In this document: positions 16,056 to 23,592 of the stretch, piece by piece
Numbering within the stretch: the stretch's first letter is position 1
How the letters are laid out: each line of letters opens with the position of its first letter
Origin: Ruminococcus sp.
GTDB lineage: Bacteria > Bacillota > Clostridia > Oscillospirales > Ruminococcaceae
Assembly (NCBI GenBank): GCA_017620025.1
Contig: JAFZRF010000029.1
Span: 1-55,203, forward strand
DNA: 55,203 bases
Direction: 5' to 3'
Notes under the pieces: model-generated
Told to the model about the DNA's origin: nothing
What the model saw: only the letters and a program-made list of their open reading frames with translations
The model's database searches: none
Program-made: the position numbers and the translations under genes

Positions 16056-16382
16056 TTACTCTGCGTTTGCAGAATCTTCCTTCTCTTCCTTAGCAGCTGC
16101 AGCAGGTGCAGCGGGCTTTGCAGCAAAAACGGGAGACTCAAGTGATGCAGGTGTCTTGTTGCCCATCTTGATGTCATATACATTCTCAGAGATCTCACAT
16201 GTTACGAGAAGAGCTGCGAATGTAAGAGCGTAGGAAACAATGCTCCTTGTAAGGCTGAACAGCTCAGAGAAGAAGTTGCTGTGATAGCGGATCATGCTGA
16301 TAAGAGAGCTGACTGCAGCAAGAGCAACAACCACAATAAAGAGAATCTTTACGCCGTTCTTGATCGTTTTTGTCCAGTACAT
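16056..16382 (-). CDS. Small membrane protein with Ala/Pro-rich tail
   Basis: 108 aa. Two hydrophobic segments (about 10-30 and 45-65) precede a low-complexity tail rich in Ala, Pro, Lys and Glu (AKPAAPAAAAKEEKEDSANAE). GGAGG sits 9 nt from the ATG. It follows the AIM24-family gene by 44 nt on the same strand and is closed by its own terminator. No family recognised. Confidence 0.7.
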   Translation of the reverse strand: MYWTKTIKNGVKILFIVVVALAAVSSLISMIRYHSNFFSELFSLTRSIVSYALTFAALLVTCEISENVYDIKMGNKTPASLESPVFAAKPAAPAAAAKEEKEDSANAE

Positions 16383-16426
16383 AAACCTATACCTCCATAT
16401 AAAATATATTGCTACCCGAGCTGTGC

Positions 16427-17230
16427 TCAGGGTTTAGCCTGTAAGTTGCTCACCGCAGACATTACCGGTGAGGTAGGAGCAACGGGGCTCATCAGAACCT
16501 TTCCGGTGCCTCTGTATACATTTACAAGACCCTCTCCGCTGACTGCCGAACCGAGGAGTGATCTGGTGGACTTCTCAACGGTGAAATCGAGGTTTGCAGA
16601 CCAGCATACGGCCATATTTCCGTCTATCTTGAGGGTATCGTTATTGAGCTCGATCTCGATGAGCTCCTCGTAGGGTACAACGCTCTCAAGCGCAACTACG
16701 CCGTTTCCCTTGAGAACGAGATTGAAGAGTCCTTCGCCGCCGAGAACGGCAGAGGATACATTCTTCCTTGATACAACGCTGTGCTGTACAGTGCCCTCGG
16801 AAGCGAGGAACATACCGTCCTCCACAGCAATGCCTGCACCCCATTCAGCGACATTCTGGAGAATGATATACTTGTATGTAGGCTCGAGAGTAAGGATGCC
16901 GACACCGTTATACTCCGGCTTGATAGCTGATTCCTTTGTAACAGCGCCCTTGAACATCTTGCCCATGAGGTCACCCACGCCCTTTACGTTGGTGGAAGCC
17001 TCCACGCTGCCTGCCATCCACTGCATAGCTCCGGCCTGTACGGTAACACTGTTGCTGCCGTCAAGGTTTACGACGAGCTGTCTGCGGCGGACGCTCATAT
17101 GTGCCATAAAGAACTGTGTCTGTGCGTTGTACGGTGAGACACTCTTGTCGACTGCGTATTCAAGTACCCCGAATGAACCGAGTCTGCTGACAAATGAGCG
17201 GTTGTCGTTTGTGATGTTTCTGATATTCAT
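16427..17230 (-). CDS. AIM24/TIGR00266-family protein
   Basis: 267 aa, an all-beta protein of the AIM24 family (tryptophan RNA-binding attenuator-like fold). Typical segments are MQWMAGSVEAST, GEGLFNLVLKGNGVVALES and GLVNVYRGTGKVLMSP. The bacterial role is unknown; mitochondrial AIM24 organises inner membrane complexes. The open frame reaches 17293, but the ATG at 17230 has GGGAGG at 9-nt spacing and begins the conserved fold. A perfect promoter lies just upstream. It pairs with the small membrane protein downstream, which could be its partner (inference). Confidence 0.85.
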   Translation of the reverse strand: MNIRNITNDNRSFVSRLGSFGVLEYAVDKSVSPYNAQTQFFMAHMSVRRRQLVVNLDGSNSVTVQAGAMQWMAGSVEASTNVKGVGDLMGKMFKGAVTKESAIKPEYNGVGILTLEPTYKYIILQNVAEWGAGIAVEDGMFLASEGTVQHSVVSRKNVSSAVLGGEGLFNLVLKGNGVVALESVVPYEELIEIELNNDTLKIDGNMAVCWSANLDFTVEKSTRSLLGSAVSGEGLVNVYRGTGKVLMSPVAPTSPVMSAVSNLQAKP

Positions 17231-17264
17231 GATAGTATGCCTCCCTATGACAATTAATAAAATA

Positions 17265-17293
17265 ATTATAGCATAGCAGCAGTGCCTTGTCAA
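17265..17293 (-). promoter_or_regulatory. Perfect consensus promoter of the AIM24 gene
   Basis: Minus strand TTGACA (17293-17288), 17 nt, TATAAT (17270-17265). Confidence 0.85.
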
Positions 17294-17335
17294 TATACAT
17301 CACATAACAGCGGGAAATTTTTTTCAGAAATACAA

Positions 17336-17363
17336 AGAAAAAAGACTGCTCTGCAGCAGTCTT
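17336..17363 (-). terminator. Terminator of the tRNA operon
   Basis: AAGACTGCT/AGCAGTCTT stem (17342-17350 with 17355-17363) with a T run on the minus strand, directly after tRNA-Tyr. Confidence 0.85.
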
Positions 17364-17368
17364 CTTTC

Positions 17369-17454
17369 TGGTGGGAGAGGGTGGATTCGGACCACCGAAG
17401 CTGAAAAGCAACAGATTTACAGTCTGCCCCCTTTGGCCACTCGGGAACTCTCCC
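17369..17454 (-). tRNA. tRNA-Tyr (GTA)
   Basis: 86 nt including encoded CCA. Acceptor GGGAGAG/CTCTCCC; anticodon loop CTGTAAA gives GTA; the long variable arm (GCTTTTCAGCTTCGGT region) is typical of bacterial tRNA-Tyr. Third gene of the Pro-Thr-Tyr operon. Confidence 0.97.
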
Positions 17455-17484
17455 ATATTCTATTTTCTGCCGTTAAGCATAAAA

Positions 17485-17560
17485 TGGAGCTGGTGGACGG
17501 ACTCGAACCCCCGACCTGCTGATTACAAATCAGCTGCTCTACCAACTGAGCTACACCAGC
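17485..17560 (-). tRNA. tRNA-Thr (TGT)
   Basis: 76 nt with CCA. Acceptor GCTGGTG/CACCAGC; anticodon stem GCTGA/TCAGC, loop TTTGTAA giving TGT; T-loop GTTCGAGTC. Second gene of the operon. Confidence 0.97.
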
Positions 17561-17646
17561 TTAACTGACTTAGATATTATATCACAAACCCGAAGGCTTG
17601 TCAAGAGGTTTTTCTGAAAAATTTTCAGAAGCTTTCTGATGGGATA

Positions 17647-17723
17647 TGGTCGAGGCGACAGGACTCGAACCTGCGGCATCTTGGTCCCAAACCAAGCACT
17701 CTACCAAACTGAGTTACGCCTCG
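17647..17723 (-). tRNA. tRNA-Pro (TGG)
   Basis: 77 nt with CCA. Acceptor CGAGGCG/CGCCTCG; anticodon stem CTTGG/CCAAG, loop TTTGGGA giving TGG. First gene of the operon. Confidence 0.97.
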
Positions 17724-17782
17724 GATGATCTCTCAGGGACTCACTGACGCTAACCCTTGCCGCTGTTTCAGACAGCTTTTAT

Positions 17783-17811
17783 ATTATATCAAAGACAGCC
17801 CTGAAAGTCAA
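17783..17811 (-). promoter_or_regulatory. Promoter of the tRNA-Pro/Thr/Tyr operon
   Basis: Minus strand TTGACT (17811-17806), 17 nt, TATAAT (17788-17783), about 50 nt upstream of the mature tRNA-Pro 5' end. Confidence 0.8.
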
Positions 17812-17964
17812 GCACCGGAATGCAGTTTTGTAACAATGCACAATTATACAGCCGGCCAGCTGTTGATACTGTGCAGAGAGCTGCCGGAGCGCTGTGATCA
17901 CAGGTTTAAGCAGAACGATACTTCTTCAGGTGCTCATACTGAAAGGCCCGCATCCGCAGGCCTT

Positions 17965-18717
17965 TCACTCATCTGTATAAAGCATTGTGACGACAGTCAC
18001 GTTATCCCGTCCGCCTCTTCTGAGAGCCTCATTTGCAAGCAGCTTCGTGCGCTTCATCAGGCTCTTCGGCATCTCGAGTATATCCTGCATATCGAGCGCT
18101 GATACGTAATCGCTCAGTCCGTCCGTGCAGAGTATGAATATATCCCCCGGCAGCACGCTTCCGTGTATCCATTCAACGTCTATCTGCGGGTCGGCAGAAA
18201 GGCTTCCGAACACCGGGAGTATGATATTCCTGTGTACATGGTTCCTGCGCTCCTCGGCGGTTATCGTGCCTTCCTTGTACAGGAGCTGAACAAAGGTCTG
18301 GTCCCTCGTTATCTGTTTGATATGATGCTCACGGTAGCGGTAGAGTCTTGAATCTCCGCAGTTGAAAGCAAGCATCTGACCGTGACGGTCAATTGCAAGC
18401 CCGCAGAGAGTCGCCTGCATATTCCGGTACTGCGGATAGGTCTCGCTGTATGCGGCAAGCTCACGGTGTATACGGTACAGCGAAAGCTTCATATCCTGCT
18501 TGCGGTAGCTTTCGATGCCGCTGAGCTTCTCAAGACACATACGTGAGGCTATCTCGCCGGAGTTTTCCCCGGAAACGCCGTCTGACACAGCTGCCATGAA
18601 CGGTGCATACAGCTCCTTCTCGAAGATACCGTCCTCGCAGACAGTCTTCCCGATGAGCATTGCGTCCTCGTTGTGGGGCATTATCCCCTTATCGGTTATA
18701 CCGCAGCAATAGAACAT
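17965..18717 (-). CDS. PP2C-type serine/threonine phosphatase
   Basis: 250 aa, PPM/PP2C fold. Metal-binding motifs are in place: HNEDAM near residue 16, AVSDGVSGENSGE near 44, FNCGDSRLYRYR, LCTDGLSDYV and GGRDNVTVV. Such enzymes reverse Ser/Thr kinase signalling at the cell envelope; no partner kinase is in the window. The start overlaps the tatD stop by one base (TGATG), so translation is coupled. The frame ends in a stem (17941-17966) without a T tract, so the 3' end of the transcript is unclear. Third gene of the LCP-like/tatD/PP2C operon. Confidence 0.93.
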   Translation of the reverse strand: MFYCCGITDKGIMPHNEDAMLIGKTVCEDGIFEKELYAPFMAAVSDGVSGENSGEIASRMCLEKLSGIESYRKQDMKLSLYRIHRELAAYSETYPQYRNMQATLCGLAIDRHGQMLAFNCGDSRLYRYREHHIKQITRDQTFVQLLYKEGTITAEERRNHVHRNIILPVFGSLSADPQIDVEWIHGSVLPGDIFILCTDGLSDYVSALDMQDILEMPKSLMKRTKLLANEALRRGGRDNVTVVTMLYTDE

Positions 18718-19523
18718 CAGAGCTTCTCCTCATGGTTATTCTCCGCACCGGACTTCTCCTCTATACCGTAGAAGCGCATTCCGTTCCGGCAGGTCATATC
18801 GAGCAGCGCCTGCGTGTCCATGCCCCGGAGCTCCGCTGCTCTTGCGGCGGTATGGGCTATCATGGAGCTGTCACAGCGTCTTCCCCGGTAGGGCTCCGGT
18901 GCCATATACGGGCAGTCCGTCTCGAGCAGCAGCCTGTCGTCCGGCACCTCCGCAAGAGCCTTCAGCGCTTTCTTTGCGTTCCTGAAGGTGATGACTCCCG
19001 TAAAGCCGATGTACATACCGAGCTTTATGACCTCCTTCGCTATCTCTGCCGAGTAGCTGAAGCAGTGCATGACGCCCTCCGGACGGTACTCCCTGAGTAT
19101 CCTCATGGTATCCTCCGCTGCGTCACGGCTGTGTATGATGACCGGGAGGCTCAGCTCCTTCGCCAGCTCAAGCTGGTCGCAGAAGAGCTTTATCTGCTTT
19201 TCACGGTCATAGCCTTCATAGTGGTAATCGAGCCCGATCTCGCCTATGGCACGGACGTCGGGTGAACTGAGAGCGAGCTTTCTGAGCTCGCTGACGCAGC
19301 CCTCCTCCGCATCTGAAGCGTATTCTGGATGGAATCCGGCGGTAGTGTAGATCCAGTCATATTCTCCGGCAAGCCTGATATTGTTCTCAGTGTCCTTTAC
19401 AGAACAGGAGACGAGCACAGCACAGCGGACGCCCTTTCCGGGAAGCCCGGCAAGCACCTCCGCCCTGTCGTCGTCAAAGGCCCGGTCGCCGTAATGACTG
19501 TGGGTATCGAATATATTTCTCAA
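18717..19523 (-). CDS. tatD: TatD-family metal-dependent deoxyribonuclease
   Basis: 268 aa, amidohydrolase-fold TatD. Metal ligands: DTHSH at the start, GEIGLDYH, VIIHSRDA, VMHCFS, and LLETDCPYMAPEPYRG near the end. The family is reported to have 3'-5' exonuclease or Mg-dependent DNase activity. It overlaps the LCP-like gene by 4 nt (ATGA) and the PP2C gene by 1 nt, making a tight operon. A TatD-associated radical SAM gene is encoded 3.3 kb away at 22807 on the other strand. Confidence 0.95.
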   Translation of the reverse strand: MRNIFDTHSHYGDRAFDDDRAEVLAGLPGKGVRCAVLVSCSVKDTENNIRLAGEYDWIYTTAGFHPEYASDAEEGCVSELRKLALSSPDVRAIGEIGLDYHYEGYDREKQIKLFCDQLELAKELSLPVIIHSRDAAEDTMRILREYRPEGVMHCFSYSAEIAKEVIKLGMYIGFTGVITFRNAKKALKALAEVPDDRLLLETDCPYMAPEPYRGRRCDSSMIAHTAARAAELRGMDTQALLDMTCRNGMRFYGIEEKSGAENNHEEKL

Positions 19524-20419
19524 TTTGCTGCCTCTGTTGTTTCCTCAGCGAAGTACTCTTTCTTGATAGAGTCGATGTCTGACTGGCTCGGAACAAAGTC
19601 ATCATAGGATACCTGTCCGTCAAGGATGCGGTATGTTGAGAATGCGCTTCCTCTTGTGAACATATTCTTTATGGCTTCCTTCCTGTTCCTGTAGTCAACA
19701 GAGGTGATGTTGGAATCGGTGGTCATATTGATTATGGAAGTGAAGTTGTTGTCAAGGTTGGATGCGAAGCGCTCACCGTTGGTCTGGTTGATCATATCCG
19801 AAATGAGCGAGCTTGCAACGTACGCTCTCTGCACCTCGCCGTCCGGGAACAGTGAATAGGTAACGAATCTCTCGATCTGTTCGGAGTTGAGGTACTGGTC
19901 TGTACCGTCGTTGTTGAATCCGGCGATCTCAACGTTTACGTAGTAGGATACGCCGCCGAGCACGTCACAGATCTTGATGAGCATCTCAGGGCTTACCTTC
20001 ATATACCTGTCAACGGTTATGCCGAACAGCGACTCTGTGAATTTCGCTGCTGCAGCTGCTCCGGCTCTGTCGTACTGGCTCTTGATGTTCTGCTGCTGTC
20101 CGTCAACTACTGTTACCGTATTTGTCGGGATGCCTATGAAGAGAAGGCTCTTCTCAACAGGTCTCGAACGCATGAGCACGAAGGTGGAGGAGCACTTTTT
20201 ATCCGGCTCATCGAGCACGAAGAGTATTGTGTGGTTGTCCTCAGCCGTGGTGGTACCTACAGCTCTCGGTGTCGGAGGCTTGAGCTCTCCGCCCCTGCCG
20301 AGGCCGAAATACTTGAACAGTCCGAATGCGATGCCGCCTATGATAAGAAGTCCGACGAATACTGTGATCAGAAAGGGAACGGCTATACTGCCGGCTTTCC
20401 TCTTCTTTTTCCTTGCCAT
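19520..20419 (-). CDS. LCP (LytR-CpsA-Psr)-like membrane protein with degenerate active site
   Basis: 299 aa. A basic N-terminus, one transmembrane segment (about 11-34), then an extracellular domain that follows the LCP pattern: HTILFVLDEPDKKCSSTFVL, KSLLFIGIPTNTVT, FTESLFGITVDRYMKVSPEM, and an LNSEQIERFVTYSLFPDGEV segment. LCP enzymes attach wall polymers to peptidoglycan. Here the usual IPRDT motif reads IPTNT and the later Arg-rich RxxRQ motif is absent (VQRAYVASS). It probably lacks transferase activity or uses other residues. First gene of the operon with tatD and the phosphatase; AAAGGAGA precedes the ATG. Confidence 0.75.
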   Translation of the reverse strand: MARKKKRKAGSIAVPFLITVFVGLLIIGGIAFGLFKYFGLGRGGELKPPTPRAVGTTTAEDNHTILFVLDEPDKKCSSTFVLMRSRPVEKSLLFIGIPTNTVTVVDGQQQNIKSQYDRAGAAAAAKFTESLFGITVDRYMKVSPEMLIKICDVLGGVSYYVNVEIAGFNNDGTDQYLNSEQIERFVTYSLFPDGEVQRAYVASSLISDMINQTNGERFASNLDNNFTSIINMTTDSNITSVDYRNRKEAIKNMFTRGSAFSTYRILDGQVSYDDFVPSQSDIDSIKKEYFAEETTEAAN

Positions 20420-20541
20420 TGCTAAAATTCTCCTTTCGGCTTTCTGCCTTTTCCCCGGATAAACAGCTTGTATATTTCCGGGTACGTATGAACTTATAAT
20501 ATACGCCGGCGGGTGAATAACTCAATCCCTCCCCCGGCAGA

Positions 20542-20652
20542 TGTTGAAAAGTATCATGCGAAAAACCGTTATTAACAAAGTTTTCAACATTATCAACATC
20601 ATCTGAATGTGAATTCCATGTTTAAACACGGTATTCAACAATCTGTTGAAAA
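20542..20652. repeat. Cluster of five TTWTCAACA-type 9-mers
   Basis: TGTTGAAAA (20542-20550), TTTTCAACA (20581-20589), TTATCAACA (20590-20598), TATTCAACA (20632-20640) and TGTTGAAAA (20644-20652). All fit TTWTCAACA (one with TATTCAACA), in both orientations, including an inverted pair with 3-bp spacing at 20632-20652. They fill most of the 20420-20768 gap, upstream of the LCP-like operon. They look like operators of an unknown regulator, or weak DnaA-box-like sites. Confidence 0.6.
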
Positions 20653-20706
20653 GAAAAAGCGTTCTCATCGTCACATCTCTGACAATGAAAAAGATCCGTT
20701 CAGGTA

Positions 20707-20734
20707 TTGCAAAATCCTGCGGTTGTGATATAAT
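20707..20734 (+). promoter_or_regulatory. Orphan plus-strand promoter
   Basis: TTGCAA (20707-20712), 16 nt, TATAAT (20729-20734). No plus-strand gene follows; the transcript would run antisense into the 3' end of the SLOG gene at 20769. May drive a small or antisense RNA. Confidence 0.45.
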
Positions 20735-20768
20735 ATAAGTATTCCGGAAAAATCCGGAGTTATCACTA

Positions 20769-21458
20769 TCAGAACGGATATTCAAACATATTTTCCGGAT
20801 ATACCGCATCAAGATCCATTTCTGCGGGATCTCCTCCGGCTCTTTCAAGAGCTCTGTGAACATCTGCGCAGCTGAAGCTGACGATGCGTTTTCCGCAGCG
20901 CTGAGCATAGCTCACGGTCTGACCGGTGCCGGAATGACGAGTCTCCGGATTCAGGAACGCTATGACGGCGGATGAATGATCCACCATGAAATAGTTCCTG
21001 TCACGGTAGAGCGAGGGCGAGGTATGTGCCCCCGGTGTGCGTGAGAAGACCGCTGCCGGATCCTGGTTCACTATCAGGAGATGATCCGCGTTCCGCTCGA
21101 TAATGCCGAGCAGGCGTTTGCTCCGCTCCGTGAAGAAGTCTGCGTGCCTGAGATAGGGCACGACACCGACGAGCTTCACCGGTGCGCCGTCGATACGGCG
21201 TTTTATCACGTATTCCGCTGCCCAGAGATCTGTGCCCGAGGCAAGTCCGCTGAAGAAATATTCATATCCCGCCTCCGCTGCCATATCTATGCAGCGGCAG
21301 AGAAAGCGTTTTACTCCGGCGCAGGCAGCTTCCATACTGCCTTCATAGGGAATGACGCCGTTCTCACGGTGGCCTGTGATGCAGACCGAGCGGCTGATAT
21401 CTGCTGCAAAAACCTCGGCGGGGAGCAGAGGCTCTCCCGAAATGCGTGAATAGAGCAT
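20769..21458 (-). CDS. YpsA/DUF1273-like SLOG-family protein
   Basis: 229 aa. CITGHREN near the N-terminus and FFSGLASGTDLWAAEYVIKR are hallmark segments of the YpsA (DUF1273) branch of the SLOG/DprA-like Rossmann superfamily, thought to bind nucleotide-derived ligands. The later DHSSAVIAFLNPETRHSGTG part matches the family's phosphate-binding end. The frame runs back to 21527, but the ATG at 21458 has GGAGGTGG at 5-nt spacing. Monocistronic, with a promoter at 21499-21527. Bacillus YpsA affects cell division; the role here is unknown. Confidence 0.75.
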   Translation of the reverse strand: MLYSRISGEPLLPAEVFAADISRSVCITGHRENGVIPYEGSMEAACAGVKRFLCRCIDMAAEAGYEYFFSGLASGTDLWAAEYVIKRRIDGAPVKLVGVVPYLRHADFFTERSKRLLGIIERNADHLLIVNQDPAAVFSRTPGAHTSPSLYRDRNYFMVDHSSAVIAFLNPETRHSGTGQTVSYAQRCGKRIVSFSCADVHRALERAGGDPAEMDLDAVYPENMFEYPF

Positions 21459-21498
21459 GATCCACCTCCGGTCCGGACATAATATGCTGATTATTCCT

Positions 21499-21527
21499 AT
21501 TATAACATAGGCTCCGACATATTTCAA
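21499..21527 (-). promoter_or_regulatory. Promoter of the SLOG gene
   Basis: Minus strand TTGAAA (21527-21522), 17 nt, TATAAT (21504-21499). Confidence 0.7.
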
Positions 21528-21654
21528 GGAGTATTTGTAAACTGTTACTATTTCTTAATAAACCCCGCAATTAATGGTATTCCCGCAAATCCGGCGTATA
21601 TCCCGCTTTTCGGGGCGGTATGATACGTCTGCATAAAGAAAGGACATGATAACA

Positions 21655-22791
21655 ATGAAGCCGTATCTCAAAAGGGCATGGGCAGAGGTAAACCTGTCAC
21701 AGCTGAGAAAGAACGTTGAAGTGATAAGGAGCCTCAATTCTCCGGGTACGGAGATAATGGCGGTCGTAAAGGCAGATGCCTACGGCCACGGCGACGAGCA
21801 CGTTGTACGCTGTCTTGCAGAGCAGTGCGGCATACGCTTCTTTGCCGTATCCAATCTCGACGAGGCTATAGCAGTACGCAGCTTCGCTCCCGATGCCGAT
21901 ATCCTCATCCTCGGTTACACTCCTCCCGAGTACGCCCACGAGATAGCGATGTACAATATAATACAGGGTGTCGTATCGACGGAGTATGCAGAGGCTCTCG
22001 CAGCCAATACTCCCGACCCGATCCGCTGCCATATCAAGATAGATACAGGTATGGGCAGAATAGGTCTCAAGCACGATACTCCGGCAGCCTGCGCCGCAGA
22101 GATAGAAGGCATCACAAAGATAGAAAAGCTCTCCGTTGAGGGCATATATACACACTTCGCCGTTGCCGACAGCGACGATCCTGACAACATCAGCTACACT
22201 GACAGGCAGGAGCAGTTCATACTCGACACCTACGACGAGCTTGTAAAGCTCGGTATAAAGCTCCGTCACCTCCACTTCATGAACAGCGCCGCCACCTGCT
22301 ACCGCAACAACTCCCGCAGCACGCTCAGCCGTGCCGGAATCATACTCTACGGTCTCCACCCCGATATCAGCCTTGATATACCGGAAGGCCTTGAACCGCT
22401 CATGGAGCTGAAGGCAGTTATCTCCCACGTCAAGAACGTAAAGCCAGGCGACTGCATCAGCTACGGCAGGACCTTCACCGCAGACCGTGAGATGCGTATA
22501 GCAACAGTCACTATCGGCTACGCCGACGGCTATTCGAGACTGCTCTCCGGCAAGGGTGAGATACTTGTGCACGGAGTACGCTGTCCCATAGTCGGAAGGG
22601 TATGCATGGATCAGCTGATGATGGACGTATCAGGTGTGCCGGAGGCGAAGTCCGGCGACATCGTCACTCTCATCGGCCGTGACGGCGATGATATCATAAC
22701 CGCCGACGAGCTTGCCTCGGTATACGGCACCATAGGCTATGAGGTAGTATGCGGCATATCCAAGAGAGTGCCGAGGATATACATAGACTGA
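21655..22791 (+). CDS. alr: Alanine racemase
   Basis: 378 aa, fold type III PLP enzyme making D-Ala for peptidoglycan. The PLP lysine is in AVVKADAYGHG (about residue 38). The catalytic tyrosine is in TIGYADGYSR, and the C-terminal domain motif VGRVCMDQLMMDV is present. Length is normal. An in-frame ATG lies at 21646, but it is one base from AAAGGA; the ATG at 21655 has the better spacing. It is followed after 15 nt by the radical SAM gene in the same operon. Confidence 0.96.
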   Translation: MKPYLKRAWAEVNLSQLRKNVEVIRSLNSPGTEIMAVVKADAYGHGDEHVVRCLAEQCGIRFFAVSNLDEAIAVRSFAPDADILILGYTPPEYAHEIAMYNIIQGVVSTEYAEALAANTPDPIRCHIKIDTGMGRIGLKHDTPAACAAEIEGITKIEKLSVEGIYTHFAVADSDDPDNISYTDRQEQFILDTYDELVKLGIKLRHLHFMNSAATCYRNNSRSTLSRAGIILYGLHPDISLDIPEGLEPLMELKAVISHVKNVKPGDCISYGRTFTADREMRIATVTIGYADGYSRLLSGKGEILVHGVRCPIVGRVCMDQLMMDVSGVPEAKSGDIVTLIGRDGDDIITADELASVYGTIGYEVVCGISKRVPRIYID

Positions 22792-22806
22792 ATCCGGAGG
22801 GATGAT

Positions 22807-23421
22807 ATGAAAAAAGCAATGACCATATCCTACGAGGTAGGAAACAACTTATATATAAACCTCACGAACAGATGCCCCTGCGCCTGCACCTTCTGCATCC
22901 GCAACAACGCCGACGGCGCTTACGGCTCCGATCCGCTGTGGCTCGAGCATGAGCCTTCCATGGAGGAGATAAAGGCAGATCTCGGCAGGAGGGATATAGC
23001 TTCCTATGACGAGATAGTATTCTGCGGCTACGGCGAGCCTACAGAGAGACTCGATGTGCTTGTTGAGACAGCTGAATACCTCCGCAGCATGGAAGGCTGT
23101 CCGGAGCTCCGCATCAATACAAACGGTCTCGGCGACCTTGTGAACGGCCGCTCCGTTGCAGAGGATCTATGCAGCGTGCTCGATACCGTATCGGTAAGCC
23201 TCAACGCCGGAACAAAGGACGAGTATATGAAGGTGACACGTCCGAAGTTCAAAGAGGCATGGGAGGCAATGCAGAAATTCACCGCCGACTGCGTAAAGAC
23301 CGGCAAGGCAAAGGTGATGATGTCCGTCGTCGATGTTATCCCCGAGGAGCAGATAGAGGCTTCACGCAAGGTGTGCGAGAGCCTCGGAGCAACACTCAGG
23401 GTGCGCACTTATGATGAGTGA
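22807..23421 (+). CDS. TatD-associated radical SAM protein
   Basis: 204 aa, minimal radical SAM protein. The CxxxCxxC cluster motif is CPCACTFC in YINLTNRCPCACTFCIRNN near residue 24. A glycine-rich SAM motif is present in FCGYGEPTER. Size and the YINLTNRC start fit the TatD-linked radical SAM family (TatD_link_rSAM), often next to or fused to TatD; here tatD is 3.3 kb upstream. Substrate unknown. GGAGG precedes the ATG. Second gene after alr, closed by a strong terminator. Confidence 0.85.
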   Translation: MKKAMTISYEVGNNLYINLTNRCPCACTFCIRNNADGAYGSDPLWLEHEPSMEEIKADLGRRDIASYDEIVFCGYGEPTERLDVLVETAEYLRSMEGCPELRINTNGLGDLVNGRSVAEDLCSVLDTVSVSLNAGTKDEYMKVTRPKFKEAWEAMQKFTADCVKTGKAKVMMSVVDVIPEEQIEASRKVCESLGATLRVRTYDE

Positions 23422-23442
23422 TACTATATAATAAGTATATAT

Positions 23443-23473
23443 AAGCGGGCGAATGTTGTTCGTCCGCTTTAAT
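23443..23473 (+). terminator. Terminator of alr/radical SAM operon
   Basis: AAGCGGGCGAA/TTCGTCCGCTT stem (23443-23453 with 23459-23469, one G-U), loop TGTTG, then TTTAAT. Confidence 0.85.
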
Positions 23474-23497
23474 CTGCCAAAAGCACATTTTTGCTCA

Positions 23498-23537
23498 GTC
23501 TGGGATTCTAAAGGGGCAGCCCTTTAGAATCCCAGAC
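23498..23537. repeat. 18-bp perfect inverted repeat, minimal form of family A end
   Basis: Arms 23498-23515 and 23520-23537 (GTCTGGGATTCTAAAGGG and its exact complement) surround a 4-nt GCAG loop. The arm is the terminal motif of the multi-hairpin repeat (CTAAAGGG...AATCCCA) in inverted duplicate. It sits between two terminators of converging genes. Confidence 0.8.
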
Positions 23538-23554
23538 CGCCTGATAAACAAACC

Positions 23555-23583
23555 GACCCCGCAGTATCATCACCTGCGGGGTC
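23555..23583 (-). terminator. Terminator of the Na/Pi transporter gene
   Basis: GACCCCGCAG/CTGCGGGGTC stem (23555-23564 with 23574-23583), then GGTTTGTTTATC on the minus strand. Confidence 0.8.
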
Positions 23584-23592
23584 TCTTCATTA

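Noticed and set aside
17941-17966. Terminator after the PP2C gene
   Set aside because: GAAAGGCC/GGCCTTTC stem overlaps the stop codon and has no T tract; kept only as a note in the gene entry.
20542-20652. Chromosomal replication origin
   Set aside because: DnaA-like 9-mers are present, but there is no dnaA/dnaN neighbourhood and no AT-rich unwinding element of the usual kind.
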